A DNA stretch of 48,425 nt from a virus. Positions 29,120 to 38,113 of this stretch are shown here, piece by piece. The stretch covers positions 1 to 48,425 of IMG/VR virus record IMGVR_UViG_3300005253_000341. The stretch is one strand, 5' to 3'. Position numbers and translations under genes: made by a program. Every line of letters begins with the position of its first letter. Within the stretch, counting starts at the first letter, position 1. The notes beneath the pieces are model-generated. The model was not told the DNA's origin and did no database searches. It saw only the letters and a list, made by a program, of their open reading frames with translations.

Positions 29120-29542
29120 ATGGCTATAGGAAATCCTCCCTCAGCCGCGTTCTTTGATAAGCTACAGATGGTAGCACAAGCTGCCCAGACTCCAGAAGGA
29201 ATAGAGCGGCTAGCCGAAACTGCCGCAGCTGCGGGACTTCCCCTTCCGGGAGCTGCAGGCGTCCCTCAAGGAGTAGGTACTGCAATACCCCCCGCTGCAG
29301 CCCCTGGTGCTGGAGGTCCTGCAGGCCCAGCTCCCGGCCCGATGGATAGTTTCTTCCAGTCGCTCCAAGGCCTGGAAGCCCCGGTTGCGCCGCAGTTGCC
29401 GCAACTGCCGGGGGCCGCAGCTGCTCCTCGCCCCGGCCAAGGTCTCAACCCACAGCTTCTGGAGCAAATACGACAGCTACTTGTGCCACAAGGTCAGTCT
29501 CCTCAAGTCAGCGCCTTGGGTTCACTAGTGCTAGGGAGATAG
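29120..29542 (+). CDS. Pro/Ala/Gln-rich internal virion protein
   Basis: A 140-residue, low-complexity protein (PPAAAPGAGGPAGPAPGPMD, QLPQLPGAAAAPRPGQG) with a short helical N-terminus. It lies between two ejection proteins. Probably a disordered linker or ejection component. Confidence 0.5.
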   Translation: MAIGNPPSAAFFDKLQMVAQAAQTPEGIERLAETAAAAGLPLPGAAGVPQGVGTAIPPAAAPGAGGPAGPAPGPMDSFFQSLQGLEAPVAPQLPQLPGAAAAPRPGQGLNPQLLEQIRQLLVPQGQSPQVSALGSLVLGR

Positions 29543-29545
29543 GTC

Positions 29546-30823
29546 ATGGCAGATCAAATTCAAGGACTTCTTCCACAGTCCCAGGTACAAGGGGCTCAGC
29601 TTCAGCCTCCTGGTATAGGTAACGCTGTACCTGAGCAGTCCCTTACCCCTCCGGCTACCCCAGAGGAAAAGGAAACCCTTAAGCAAGGCTGGAGAGAATT
29701 TCTCCAGTCTCCCGAGACCCGAGCCGCATTACTGCAATTCGGGGTGAACTTTGCTCAGCCTGTACAGCCGGGAGATACGACACTCGCGGCCTTTGGGCGA
29801 AGTGTAGCCGCCGGAGGGGAAGCTGCCGGGCGGGTTACTGAGAAGCGCGAGGCTGAAGAACAAACTGAGTTCAAGCGGGGAATTGAGGAGCGGAAAGTCG
29901 GAGTAGCCGAGGAAGGGCTCGCAGTTGAAAGGGAAGGAATTACGAGCCGAGAGACAATCGCGGGGGAGAGAGTTGAGAGTGAGGAAGCCATAGCTGCACG
30001 GGGGGTTACAAGTGCGGAGAAAATCCGGAAGTCTGCTAACGAAGCAGCGCAAGCAGTTGCTAATATCAGGGCCGGGGCTACAGCCGCAGCTGGCGGGGTT
30101 ACAGCCGGTGCGACTCTTGAAGGTGCTCGAATTCGGGCCAAGGCTACGGCTGAGGCTGCAGCAGCTAGGATCAAGGCGGACATTGCGTTGCTGACGAAAC
30201 GTGGGGAACTCCAGGCCGAGGCGGCTGACGCTGCACTCCAGCAGAGTATTCTTGAGGTCTGGGCCGCTCAGGTGGACCTGGATGGGAACTTGCTCCTTAC
30301 GCCTGATGAACTGGCTACGAAGTCCCTTCAGACCTTTGTTAGGATCAAGAAGGGCCTTGTACTCTCGGAGTCCAGCCTAGCGGCTGGCGTGACCTTCACT
30401 GACGAGGACATTCGCAAGGCCCTTGAGTCAGGACTGAGCGGTGCGGAGGTAGTGAGTGTATTCGTACCGCTGGGGGTTACTCCTGAGAGGATCGAAGCGA
30501 TGGCTCAGAGTATCGTGAGTGGGCCCGAAACTACCCCTGAGACAGACACTACTCAACCCTCAGGGGTACAAGAAACACTCGCGGCTCTCGAGAGGGGAGA
30601 GGCTCCTCAAGGGGTTAGTAGGGTGGGGGTAGTCCCCGAGTTCGAGCCCACAGGCATCCTAGCACCAGGAGCCCGGACAGCACTGCAAAAGAGTCGGGGC
30701 AGTCCCGAATTGTTAGAGGCTATAAGAATATTCGCGCAGAGGCACCCTGACAGAGTTAATGAGTTACAAGGTAAGTATCCTCCAGCCCTGATCAATAAGG
30801 CCTTAGGAGAAACGAGGTTCTAA
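29546..30823 (+). CDS. DNA ejection / internal virion protein 2, coiled coil, EF-hand-like loop
   Basis: A 425-residue protein. Residues 90-230 are a long Ala/Glu/Arg-rich coiled coil (KREAEEQTEFKRGIEERKVG). DLDGNLLLTPDE (about 245-256) has the D-x-D-x-N...E ligands of an EF-hand calcium loop, but lacks the Gly at position 6. The C-terminus is a helical domain. It overlaps the giant ejection gene's start and is co-expressed. Confidence 0.6.
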   Translation: MADQIQGLLPQSQVQGAQLQPPGIGNAVPEQSLTPPATPEEKETLKQGWREFLQSPETRAALLQFGVNFAQPVQPGDTTLAAFGRSVAAGGEAAGRVTEKREAEEQTEFKRGIEERKVGVAEEGLAVEREGITSRETIAGERVESEEAIAARGVTSAEKIRKSANEAAQAVANIRAGATAAAGGVTAGATLEGARIRAKATAEAAAARIKADIALLTKRGELQAEAADAALQQSILEVWAAQVDLDGNLLLTPDELATKSLQTFVRIKKGLVLSESSLAAGVTFTDEDIRKALESGLSGAEVVSVFVPLGVTPERIEAMAQSIVSGPETTPETDTTQPSGVQETLAALERGEAPQGVSRVGVVPEFEPTGILAPGARTALQKSRGSPELLEAIRIFAQRHPDRVNELQGKYPPALINKALGETRF

Positions 30824-33800
30824 TGGCTGGTGATCCCCTTATAGATGCTTTGTTCCCAGCCGAGGCTGGAGGGGATATCCCTACGTCTAGGGGCGACCCT
30901 CTAGTAGATGCCCTCTTTGGGGTTGAGTCTAGAGTACCTCAGCCGGAGGAAAAGGCTAGGCCTGAGGCGGGTGTAGGTAGCGAGTTCATCACAGGTATCG
31001 GGGCAGGGTTAAAGAGTCTAGGTGGGCAATTTACAGCCGCGGCCGGAGTAGTATCGCAGCTAGTTGGAGCAGAGGAAACTGCACAAGGCTTGTTCGAGTC
31101 CGCGGCTGAGACTGAGGCTGAGATACAGGCCGAGACTCCAAGAGCTGTAGGCTTCGAGCAGGCTTTTGACTCTCCCGGCAATTTCGTTACTTGGCTTTCA
31201 CGCATGACGGGGGAACAGATACCTGTGTTAGGTACTATACTGCTCGGTGGAGGGCTAGGAGGTATCGTTGGGGGACTAATAGGGAGGGGAGTTCTGACGG
31301 CGGCGGAGGCCGGAAGTGTACTAGCTCGCGCCGGGGGCCTAGCACAAAAGTTCGGGGTCGCGGCCGGGGGTATTGGCGCTGCGGCGGGTTTCGAGACCGG
31401 GGCTACAGCGGGGGAGCAGTTCCAGGCAGTTGGTGAAGTCCAGCCAGGGGTATCGCTCGCGGCCGGGGTAGCCAAGGGTGCGCTGGAGGTTATAGTTCCT
31501 TTCGGGCTGGCGAAGGTACTGGGGATTTCGAGCGCGGCTGCCGGGGGGGTGCTGGCTAGGATTACTGAGTCCCTGACAAAGATACAATCAAGAACGGGCC
31601 GGGCGCTTGTGACGGGGGCTGTGGCTGCGCCTGTGGAAGGCGCAACGGAGCTAATGCAAGAGGCTATTGATCTAGGAGTCCGTAGCTATGTTGATGAGAA
31701 CTTTCAAGCGCTGGGGCCGGAAGGTGTACAAAGGCTGCTGGAAGCAAGCACTACAGGGCTCTTCATGGGGGTTATTTTTGGTGGAGCTGCTGGGGGTCTG
31801 TCGAAGCGCCCGGTTGATGATCTGGAAGTGGATGACTTTGATCCAGGGAGTGCTACGGGGAGGGTGAAGCCACAGGGGGAAGTGAAGGAAGCAAAGGTGG
31901 AAGAGGCAGTCCGGGAGCCTCTGAAGTCTAAGTTCGAGGGTGAAGCCGTACCTGAGCCCGCGAGGGCAGAACCTACTGTTGCAGTTTCTTTAGATGGCGC
32001 CGCCGTTGAGGTCGAACGGGAGCAACCTCCTTCAAGTGAAACCTTCCAAGAAGCCTCAGTCATAATTTCTCTCGGCCTCAACAAGATCGAGGCCGGTGAT
32101 CTGGCAACAGTCGTAAATGCCTACAACCGGAGTCTCGCAGAGGCTGAGGTGGTTGTACCTCCGACTGATACGACAGCCTACTGGCAAGGACTAGATGCCT
32201 GGATAAGTGAGAAGATACTGGAGGAAGGTAAAGGGCTTACTAGTCTCGACAACAGCTTGCGAAGTATCGGGCGAGAGTTGAAGTCACTGTATGGAAAGGA
32301 AGACATCCAACAGCCGCGCCCTGTAATCCCTCACGAGTTGACCTCAACAGGTAAGGTTACTGTCGACGAAGTCTTGTCGCTAGACCACTCAATTATGGGG
32401 GATACTTCGCCTGTATTGACCGTCGATGGGAACTTTCGAGATACGAGTGGAGATCATGAAGCGTTTGCTTCAGAAGTTAGCGATGGTACCGCTGCTATAA
32501 GGGACATACAGAAGTCCCACGGGGTTATAAGAGCCTCGGGAGTATTTGTAAATACGGGCGGGGAAGTCTCCGCAGGGTTTGAGATAGTCAAAGACCAGCC
32601 AGTTACTAAGGCGCAGCTCGATACTGTAAGGAAGATACAAAAGAACGTCAATATACTGTATATAGACATCTCGGATGGGGAAGGACTCCGTTACACCTTC
32701 AAGATCAGGGGTAAGTCTTTCGAGATACTTAAGCTAGCGGATGTTAAAGGCAAGTTCAAAGTACCCAAGACCTTTAATGAGCTTCTGGCTATGGTTAAGA
32801 AAGATAGCGAAGAGATTGAGGACAATATCCAACAGCTCAGGAAAGACATTTCGACTCGCGGCGAAACCTCGACTGAGGGGATATTCGAGTCAGTGTATAA
32901 GGCATCGCTCGCTGAAAGCGTGAAGGACAATGCCCAGGTGCTAGAGAATATGGGCCTTAATCCTGATAGTATCTCCCATACCCCGGAAGGCACTAAGGTT
33001 GACAGAGTACTAAAGCGAATGAAAGTTCCTCGCGGCAAGCGACGGAAGCTCCGAGCCCTGACGGATCGCTACGGGAAAATTCGTGAGTGGGGAATAAACG
33101 TCATCCAACTCGCCAAAGACAACCCCCACATCCAGGGATTAGTTCGGTACGTCGAACTCATGGATCGCATGTGGAGCGAGAAGATGGGGATTGTAGCGGA
33201 TACTGACGAAATCCTCCGCAAGTGGATGGCTAGCATGAGTGTCGGGATGCAGGACAGATTTGCTAAGTTCCTATTCGACATGGACGGAATGGAATACCTC
33301 ACGGAGGAGGAGGTTGAGGCGGGAGTGTCGAGGTTCCCTACTGATGAGGAGTTCGGAGCGCTAGTGCGGAAGCACAAGCTATCAAGAGAAGCGGTGGAAA
33401 TGTATCGGTTGGTGAGGGACTCTACGGGTGACATACTAAACAGGGTCGAGGCGGCTGACCTAGACCGGGCTGGGAAGACCTTTAGTGACCCTGCTATGCT
33501 AGCCCAGGAAACTAACCGTATTAAGGCGAGCATGAATAGGCTGAGGGAACGACCCTATTTTCCTCACAGTAGGTTTGGAGACTATGCACTGATAGTGCAC
33601 AATTTAACTGCTGATGGGGAGATAGACACTGTAGCGTATTTTGAGCAATTCGAAGATAAGGCCGCGGCTCAGGCACAAGTGGAGGCTGTACGTGAGGAAT
33701 TCCCGGAGGAGGGCGAATTTACTGACGTAGGGCTCAGATTAATCCCTGATGATGTGAAAAGTTTTAAGGGTATGCCGCCGCAGCTGCTGGAGCAAATGAA

Positions 33801-35802
33801 AGCCGAACTCTCCAAGAGTGACATGCTTACCGATGAGATGCGTGACTGGCTAGACCTATTTGCTGGGGAATTCCTACCGGGTAAGAGCTTCCGCAAGAGA
33901 CTGCTAAGGCGCAAGAATGTTCCGGGCTTTAGTGTGGATGCCCTGCGCTCGTATGCAAGCTATATGCGTAGCGCAGCTGGGCATGTTTCAAGGATAAAGT
34001 TCAACGGCGATATGGACCAGACGATATTTGACATGAAGGCTGAGATGAGAGCCCTCACGCCGGGGACAGATGTAACTAAGAGGTCTGGAATTATCTCGTT
34101 TGTCGAGCGGCACAAGGAGGAAGTACTAAATCCCAAGGCGGACTTTGCTGAGCTGCGAAGCGTGGCGTTTATCTGGTATCTGGGGTTTGTTCCGGCCAGC
34201 GCGGCGCTGAATTTCACCCAGGTTCCTATGGTAGCCTATCCATTCCTCGCGTCGAGGTTCCCGAGTGCGTTCGATACAAAGACAATAAATGCTCTCAAGA
34301 ACGGGATACTTAGAATTCACAATACCTACAGGAATAAAACCAAGGATGTTAGCGATTTCAAGGTCTGGGCGCTTGATAGGGCTATGTCGCAGAATGTCAT
34401 TAACGAGTCACTAGCCACGGAGCTAGCTGCCGTGGCTGACGGGAACAACATGGCGAAGCTCATTCCCGGTAGTCCGATGCAGAGGTTCATTGCTCAGACG
34501 GCTCACTGGAGTGCCTTTTTGTTCCATCATAGTGAGATGATAAACCGAGGGATTGTGTTCGATGCGGGGGTGGAACTGGCACTAGCGAACCCAGACACAA
34601 AGTATCTTACGGAGTTACGCGAGGCAAAGAGTCTGGAGTTTGAGGAGGTAGTTAAGGAGGGTAAGACTCCAAGTGAGGCTATGGCCTATATTGCAGGCAA
34701 GGACGCTGTTGAGGGATCGCAGTTTCAGTACTCTCTCTGGGCGCGACCTAGGTTCATGCGAGGCAAGAAGGCAGTGATTTTTACTTTCTTTATGTTCCAG
34801 CAGAATATGCTGAGGTTTGCCTTACGAGATCCGGGCGCCGCCCGGTACTGGCTCATGATGCTATTCGCAGCTGGGGTTATGGGCTTGCCGGGAGCTGAGG
34901 ACCTGGCGGCTGTGGCTAAGTGGATGGCGAGGAAATTTGACAAGGACTTTGATGTAGAGAGGGAATTAAGAGAGTTCTCCCTAGCACTGCTGGATGATAA
35001 GGTGGCCCCTGACATGATGCTCCATGGCCTGTCGCGTATCGGGTTCGGTATCCCTCAGGCCATGGAGCTGATTGGGTTGCCGAGGCCTAGTTTTGATTTC
35101 AGCGCGAACCTTTCGATGGGGCAATTAGTGCCGGGGCTGCAGGAACTAACGTCCGTAGGAGGGGACTTCGAGTCTAGGTTCTCCCGCGCGACTACGGACA
35201 TGGCTGGAGCAACCATTGGTATAGGTATTAATGCGATAAAAGCGTTGACAGATGACGCACTCCCGGCTGGGGACTGGAAGCGGTGGGAAAGGGCGATGCC
35301 GAGGGCCTTGCGCAATATGTCCAAGGCAAATAGGTTCCTTACAGAAGGCCGAGAGCGAAATAGGGCTGATGCGACTGTAGTGGAATTCGATGCCTCGGAC
35401 TCAAACCACGTGGCTGAGATATTCGCGCAGCTGACAGGGTTTACACCCTTGCGCTTGTCTCGAAGGTGGGACCGAGACCGGATGGTAAAGGAAGCTGAGA
35501 TGTATTGGAGTACAAGGCGGAATACTCTGATGAAGCAGCTGGATCATGCGAGAGTACTAGATGACCGGGCGCTAGAAAAGTCCATAAAGGGAAAGATTAG
35601 GCAGTATAATCACGAAATTCCCTTCGGGAGCATGAGGATAAGTCACGCGAATTTGAGAGCGAGTGCCAAGGCAAGGGCTAGAAGTAGGAGACTGCAAGAA
35701 GCTGGTATACCTAGCGTGAAGGGGCTGAGACCGCTGGCACGAGGTATTAGCGCCCTGTTTCCTGAAGTGGAAGAGGATGTGGAGGAGATTAGAGTGCGCT
35801 AG
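30823..35802 (+). CDS. Giant internal virion/ejection protein (1659 aa)
   Basis: The largest gene. The N-terminus repeats a short motif, GDPLIDALF (3-11) and GDPLVDALF (24-32). Residues 60-220 are glycine-zipper, membrane-like (LLGGGLGGIVGGLIGRG). A long helical middle follows. Near residue 1110-1140 lies FIWYLGFVPASAALNFTQVP; the end has the helical pattern of podoviral gp16-like or polyvalent proteins. I see no lysozyme or transglycosylase motif (no GH23 ESxW-type catalytic core). It is probably ejected to form the DNA conduit through the envelope. Confidence 0.8.
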   Translation: MAGDPLIDALFPAEAGGDIPTSRGDPLVDALFGVESRVPQPEEKARPEAGVGSEFITGIGAGLKSLGGQFTAAAGVVSQLVGAEETAQGLFESAAETEAEIQAETPRAVGFEQAFDSPGNFVTWLSRMTGEQIPVLGTILLGGGLGGIVGGLIGRGVLTAAEAGSVLARAGGLAQKFGVAAGGIGAAAGFETGATAGEQFQAVGEVQPGVSLAAGVAKGALEVIVPFGLAKVLGISSAAAGGVLARITESLTKIQSRTGRALVTGAVAAPVEGATELMQEAIDLGVRSYVDENFQALGPEGVQRLLEASTTGLFMGVIFGGAAGGLSKRPVDDLEVDDFDPGSATGRVKPQGEVKEAKVEEAVREPLKSKFEGEAVPEPARAEPTVAVSLDGAAVEVEREQPPSSETFQEASVIISLGLNKIEAGDLATVVNAYNRSLAEAEVVVPPTDTTAYWQGLDAWISEKILEEGKGLTSLDNSLRSIGRELKSLYGKEDIQQPRPVIPHELTSTGKVTVDEVLSLDHSIMGDTSPVLTVDGNFRDTSGDHEAFASEVSDGTAAIRDIQKSHGVIRASGVFVNTGGEVSAGFEIVKDQPVTKAQLDTVRKIQKNVNILYIDISDGEGLRYTFKIRGKSFEILKLADVKGKFKVPKTFNELLAMVKKDSEEIEDNIQQLRKDISTRGETSTEGIFESVYKASLAESVKDNAQVLENMGLNPDSISHTPEGTKVDRVLKRMKVPRGKRRKLRALTDRYGKIREWGINVIQLAKDNPHIQGLVRYVELMDRMWSEKMGIVADTDEILRKWMASMSVGMQDRFAKFLFDMDGMEYLTEEEVEAGVSRFPTDEEFGALVRKHKLSREAVEMYRLVRDSTGDILNRVEAADLDRAGKTFSDPAMLAQETNRIKASMNRLRERPYFPHSRFGDYALIVHNLTADGEIDTVAYFEQFEDKAAAQAQVEAVREEFPEEGEFTDVGLRLIPDDVKSFKGMPPQLLEQMKAELSKSDMLTDEMRDWLDLFAGEFLPGKSFRKRLLRRKNVPGFSVDALRSYASYMRSAAGHVSRIKFNGDMDQTIFDMKAEMRALTPGTDVTKRSGIISFVERHKEEVLNPKADFAELRSVAFIWYLGFVPASAALNFTQVPMVAYPFLASRFPSAFDTKTINALKNGILRIHNTYRNKTKDVSDFKVWALDRAMSQNVINESLATELAAVADGNNMAKLIPGSPMQRFIAQTAHWSAFLFHHSEMINRGIVFDAGVELALANPDTKYLTELREAKSLEFEEVVKEGKTPSEAMAYIAGKDAVEGSQFQYSLWARPRFMRGKKAVIFTFFMFQQNMLRFALRDPGAARYWLMMLFAAGVMGLPGAEDLAAVAKWMARKFDKDFDVERELREFSLALLDDKVAPDMMLHGLSRIGFGIPQAMELIGLPRPSFDFSANLSMGQLVPGLQELTSVGGDFESRFSRATTDMAGATIGIGINAIKALTDDALPAGDWKRWERAMPRALRNMSKANRFLTEGRERNRADATVVEFDASDSNHVAEIFAQLTGFTPLRLSRRWDRDRMVKEAEMYWSTRRNTLMKQLDHARVLDDRALEKSIKGKIRQYNHEIPFGSMRISHANLRASAKARARSRRLQEAGIPSVKGLRPLARGISALFPEVEEDVEEIRVR

Positions 35803-35983
35803 ATCTCTTTCGGCGCCATTTCCTCGTAGCTTTCTTTGCTCTATAGGCCCGAAATTGAACCCTTCCCTTCCTTATTCTGAAGTCCATTTTATGGATGAGC
35901 CCACAGTCACAACAGGCCATTAGGTGTCTCCTAGCTGTGGGTTGTATCCACTCTCCGTCCTTAACCGTAACCATCTTCCGCAT
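35789..35983 (-). CDS. Small zinc-binding basic protein
   Basis: A 64-residue protein. HLMACCDCGLIHKMDFRI provides CxxC-like and His ligands; the C-terminal 25 residues are very basic (RAYRAKKATRKWRRKRSS). This form (CxxCGLxH plus basic tail) recurs in phage genomes. It overlaps the 3' end of the giant ejection gene tail to tail by 14 bases. Confidence 0.65.
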   Translation of the reverse strand: MRKMVTVKDGEWIQPTARRHLMACCDCGLIHKMDFRIRKGRVQFRAYRAKKATRKWRRKRSSAL

Positions 35984-36222
35984 TATCCTTGTCCTAAGAT
36001 ATTGTAAAGTCTCGCACAGGCATTACTAACATTCCACCACAGGTCCCGCTTGAGCATTTTGCTCCAGCTCATCCCGGCGCTTCCGTCACTTTTCTCCCAA
36101 ATTATGAGAATGGAAGCCATCTCGTCAGCCTGAGCTAGTGCCGCTCTAAGGACTGCCCTGGGGGTCTGTTCGGCTCCTGGCCCAGGGACTACTTCGTGCC
36201 TGTCACTTGGTTTCTTTGGCAT
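35983..36222 (-). CDS. Hypothetical early protein (79 aa)
   Basis: It starts MPKKPSDRHEVVPGPGAEQT, with AAAGGAG before ATG 36222; a longer frame exists but lacks a ribosome site. It is mostly helical, with RAVLRAALAQADEMASILII and WWNVSNACARLYNIL. No family recognised. Confidence 0.5.
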   Translation of the reverse strand: MPKKPSDRHEVVPGPGAEQTPRAVLRAALAQADEMASILIIWEKSDGSAGMSWSKMLKRDLWWNVSNACARLYNILGQG

Positions 36223-36227
36223 TGGAA

Positions 36228-36455
36228 TTACTCCTTTCGTTCCCAATTGGTTCCTGTAACCCCGCAGGCCTCCGCGAACTCCTCCCTTAGTCCTCCGCAA
36301 GGTAGAGGCTCGCCTGTTACTCTATCTAGGGTTATAGAGCAAGAGTACTCCTTTCTGGACGCCAGTTTGGCGCTCTCAGTAGTGAGTGTGAACCCTTGGA
36401 TAATAACATGCCGACAACTTACGCAACAGCCTTTGAGCTTCTCTGAGTCACTCAT
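36228..36455 (-). CDS. Small Cys-rich protein (75 aa)
   Basis: KGCCVSCRHVII supplies a CCxxC knuckle; further Cys occur at EYSCSI, PLPCGG and EACGV, spaced as in small zinc-binding phage proteins that end with GxxW. It overlaps the helicase end by eight bases. Confidence 0.55.
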   Translation of the reverse strand: MSDSEKLKGCCVSCRHVIIQGFTLTTESAKLASRKEYSCSITLDRVTGEPLPCGGLREEFAEACGVTGTNWERKE

Positions 36456-37677
36456 CTTTCTTCTCCTTTACTACCTTATATCTCATGCTTTGTGAGTCTA
36501 GTTTCATATACCCCGCCTTGATTGCTGCGCGGGTTGCGATCTCGAATTCCTGTGGTGACATAATGGGAAGCATGTACCTCCACAGGGTTTTATTATCTAT
36601 CCCGTTATAGGCTTTAACATATGCGAGAATTTCCGTGACATGACGAGACACATCACCTACGCCGATGGACTGGAAGACCATACTCATGGATTGCTCCAAG
36701 CCGGTAGTCATGTTCTCGGCTATAATGAGGTCCCCTTCAGTTATCGAAAGTTCGTTACGCTGGGCCGCGGCTATCACGATTGCCAGCTTGTGGATGTGGG
36801 CCTGCTTACGGGCTACGTAACCTCCATACCGTTCGCTAGCCATATGTCGGGGACGAGCCTTGTTGTGGTTCACGTACCAAATTTTGCCCCAGGCCTTAGC
36901 CTCAGGGGTTAGAGTGTATTCCCCCTTCAGCTCGGCGATAAGCCTGAGGTCTTCCACGAGCTTCTTTTCATTCTCTTTGAACTCAATAGGTTCTATCACG
37001 TCCGATAGGTAAGGAACAAGATGGCGCTTTTTATCTCCGTATACCCAAACTATTCGAGAGGTAAAGCCGCCACCTATCATGGACTCAGGGAAGTTATCCC
37101 GGAGCCAGGAAGGAGTAGTGCAGGCTATGACATTAATCCATGGGTTTTCTATCCGGGTGTCGGCTGAGGACTTCAGCTTCCGGGTCCAGGTTTCTAATTC
37201 GCTGTCCCAGAGGTCAACTAGTACGTCTATCATCTCTTTGTCAGCAGGGCGTAAGAAAGTGCCGAGTTCAGTAACGACGCATGTGATACAACTCATATTC
37301 AGAAAGTCCCCCTCCATTCCAAAGGGGACCATTCGCTGGGCTTCGGATAGAGCGAGGGTGAGTCCTTGCCAAGTCATGGACTTGGGACCGAAAACAACTC
37401 CCTCAACCTGAGATAGAAGTCTCATCCCAATACGAGCGGAAGTAGACTTAGAAACAACCCCCGCCGGCCCTACCATTATGATGTAGAAGTTCGGGGTCCA
37501 TTGGAAAAACCTCTCATTTATCCATACCTGCCGGCGGAGGGCCCCGGCAATAGTACTGACGGCTGTCCAGAAATGGAACAGGTCTGGGGACTCGGACTGG
37601 GAGGTATAGTGGTAGTATGCCTCGAGCCAGTTGGAGTGGATGCGAGAGGGCACAGGAATTCCTAGGGAGCGTTCCAT
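36448..37677 (-). CDS. DUF3987-type P-loop protein, primase/helicase-like
   Basis: A 409-residue protein. FHFWTAVSTIAGALRRQVWI, then GPAGVVSKST (residues 70-79), a Walker A with SKST, and VVTELGTFLRPAD are the DUF3987 signature; these are SF4/archaeal-primase-associated helicase-like enzymes and often replace DnaB in phages. VIACTTPSWL matches the later ATPase motif (sensor I). It overlaps the next gene. Probable replicative helicase (inference). Confidence 0.75.
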   Translation of the reverse strand: MERSLGIPVPSRIHSNWLEAYYHYTSQSESPDLFHFWTAVSTIAGALRRQVWINERFFQWTPNFYIIMVGPAGVVSKSTSARIGMRLLSQVEGVVFGPKSMTWQGLTLALSEAQRMVPFGMEGDFLNMSCITCVVTELGTFLRPADKEMIDVLVDLWDSELETWTRKLKSSADTRIENPWINVIACTTPSWLRDNFPESMIGGGFTSRIVWVYGDKKRHLVPYLSDVIEPIEFKENEKKLVEDLRLIAELKGEYTLTPEAKAWGKIWYVNHNKARPRHMASERYGGYVARKQAHIHKLAIVIAAAQRNELSITEGDLIIAENMTTGLEQSMSMVFQSIGVGDVSRHVTEILAYVKAYNGIDNKTLWRYMLPIMSPQEFEIATRAAIKAGYMKLDSQSMRYKVVKEKKDE

Positions 37678-38063
37678 TTAGATCTGGCTTCTTTCTGGGT
37701 GATGAACTTGACTTCCAGCTTGCCGAGGTCGTTGAACTCAATATATCTAACGGGAATACCTTCATCCTCTGCATACCGCCTTTCGGCGGCTACGCCTTCA
37801 GATTTTGCTACCCCGTTGATACAAAGGATGTAGACTTCAGCACTGTGGTAAATGAATACCTGAGAGTGTTTCTGCCAGAACGGGAAGTTAGTGGGTAACA
37901 TGCACCTTTGGGCAAGATCGTGGTCGTGGAGGATAGGGGAAAACACTATAGCCTGCTTCCGCATCAGGGCTGCGACCGCTACAGCAGCGAAGTTGTGCCT
38001 AAGCTGGCGGACAGACGGGTTTTTGTGGCTGTAGGGTGAGGCGAGGTAGATATAAGATAGCAT
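37662..38063 (-). CDS. DUF1937 nucleoside 2-deoxyribosyltransferase-like protein
   Basis: A 133-residue protein. YIYLASPYSHKNPSVRQLRH, AIVFSPILHDHDLA and AKSEGVAAERRYAEDEGIPV are the family's strand-LASPYS, SPI-H and S-x-GV-x-x-E motifs; the last Glu would be the nucleophile. A nucleotide salvage or modified-base role fits the neighbouring replication genes. Confidence 0.82.
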   Translation of the reverse strand: MLSYIYLASPYSHKNPSVRQLRHNFAAVAVAALMRKQAIVFSPILHDHDLAQRCMLPTNFPFWQKHSQVFIYHSAEVYILCINGVAKSEGVAAERRYAEDEGIPVRYIEFNDLGKLEVKFITQKEARSKWNAP

Positions 38064-38079
38064 GAGAGTTCCTTTTCTG

Positions 38080-38113
38080 GACTATATAATGTGCATTTCG
38101 CACACCATATAAT
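38080..38113 (-). promoter_or_regulatory. Operator/promoter element in replication operon (copy D)
   Basis: GACTATATAATGTG, seven bases, CACACCATATAAT: the same inverted half-site arrangement as at 25687. It fills the gap between the polymerase C-terminal gene and the deoxyribosyltransferase-like gene. Confidence 0.6.
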
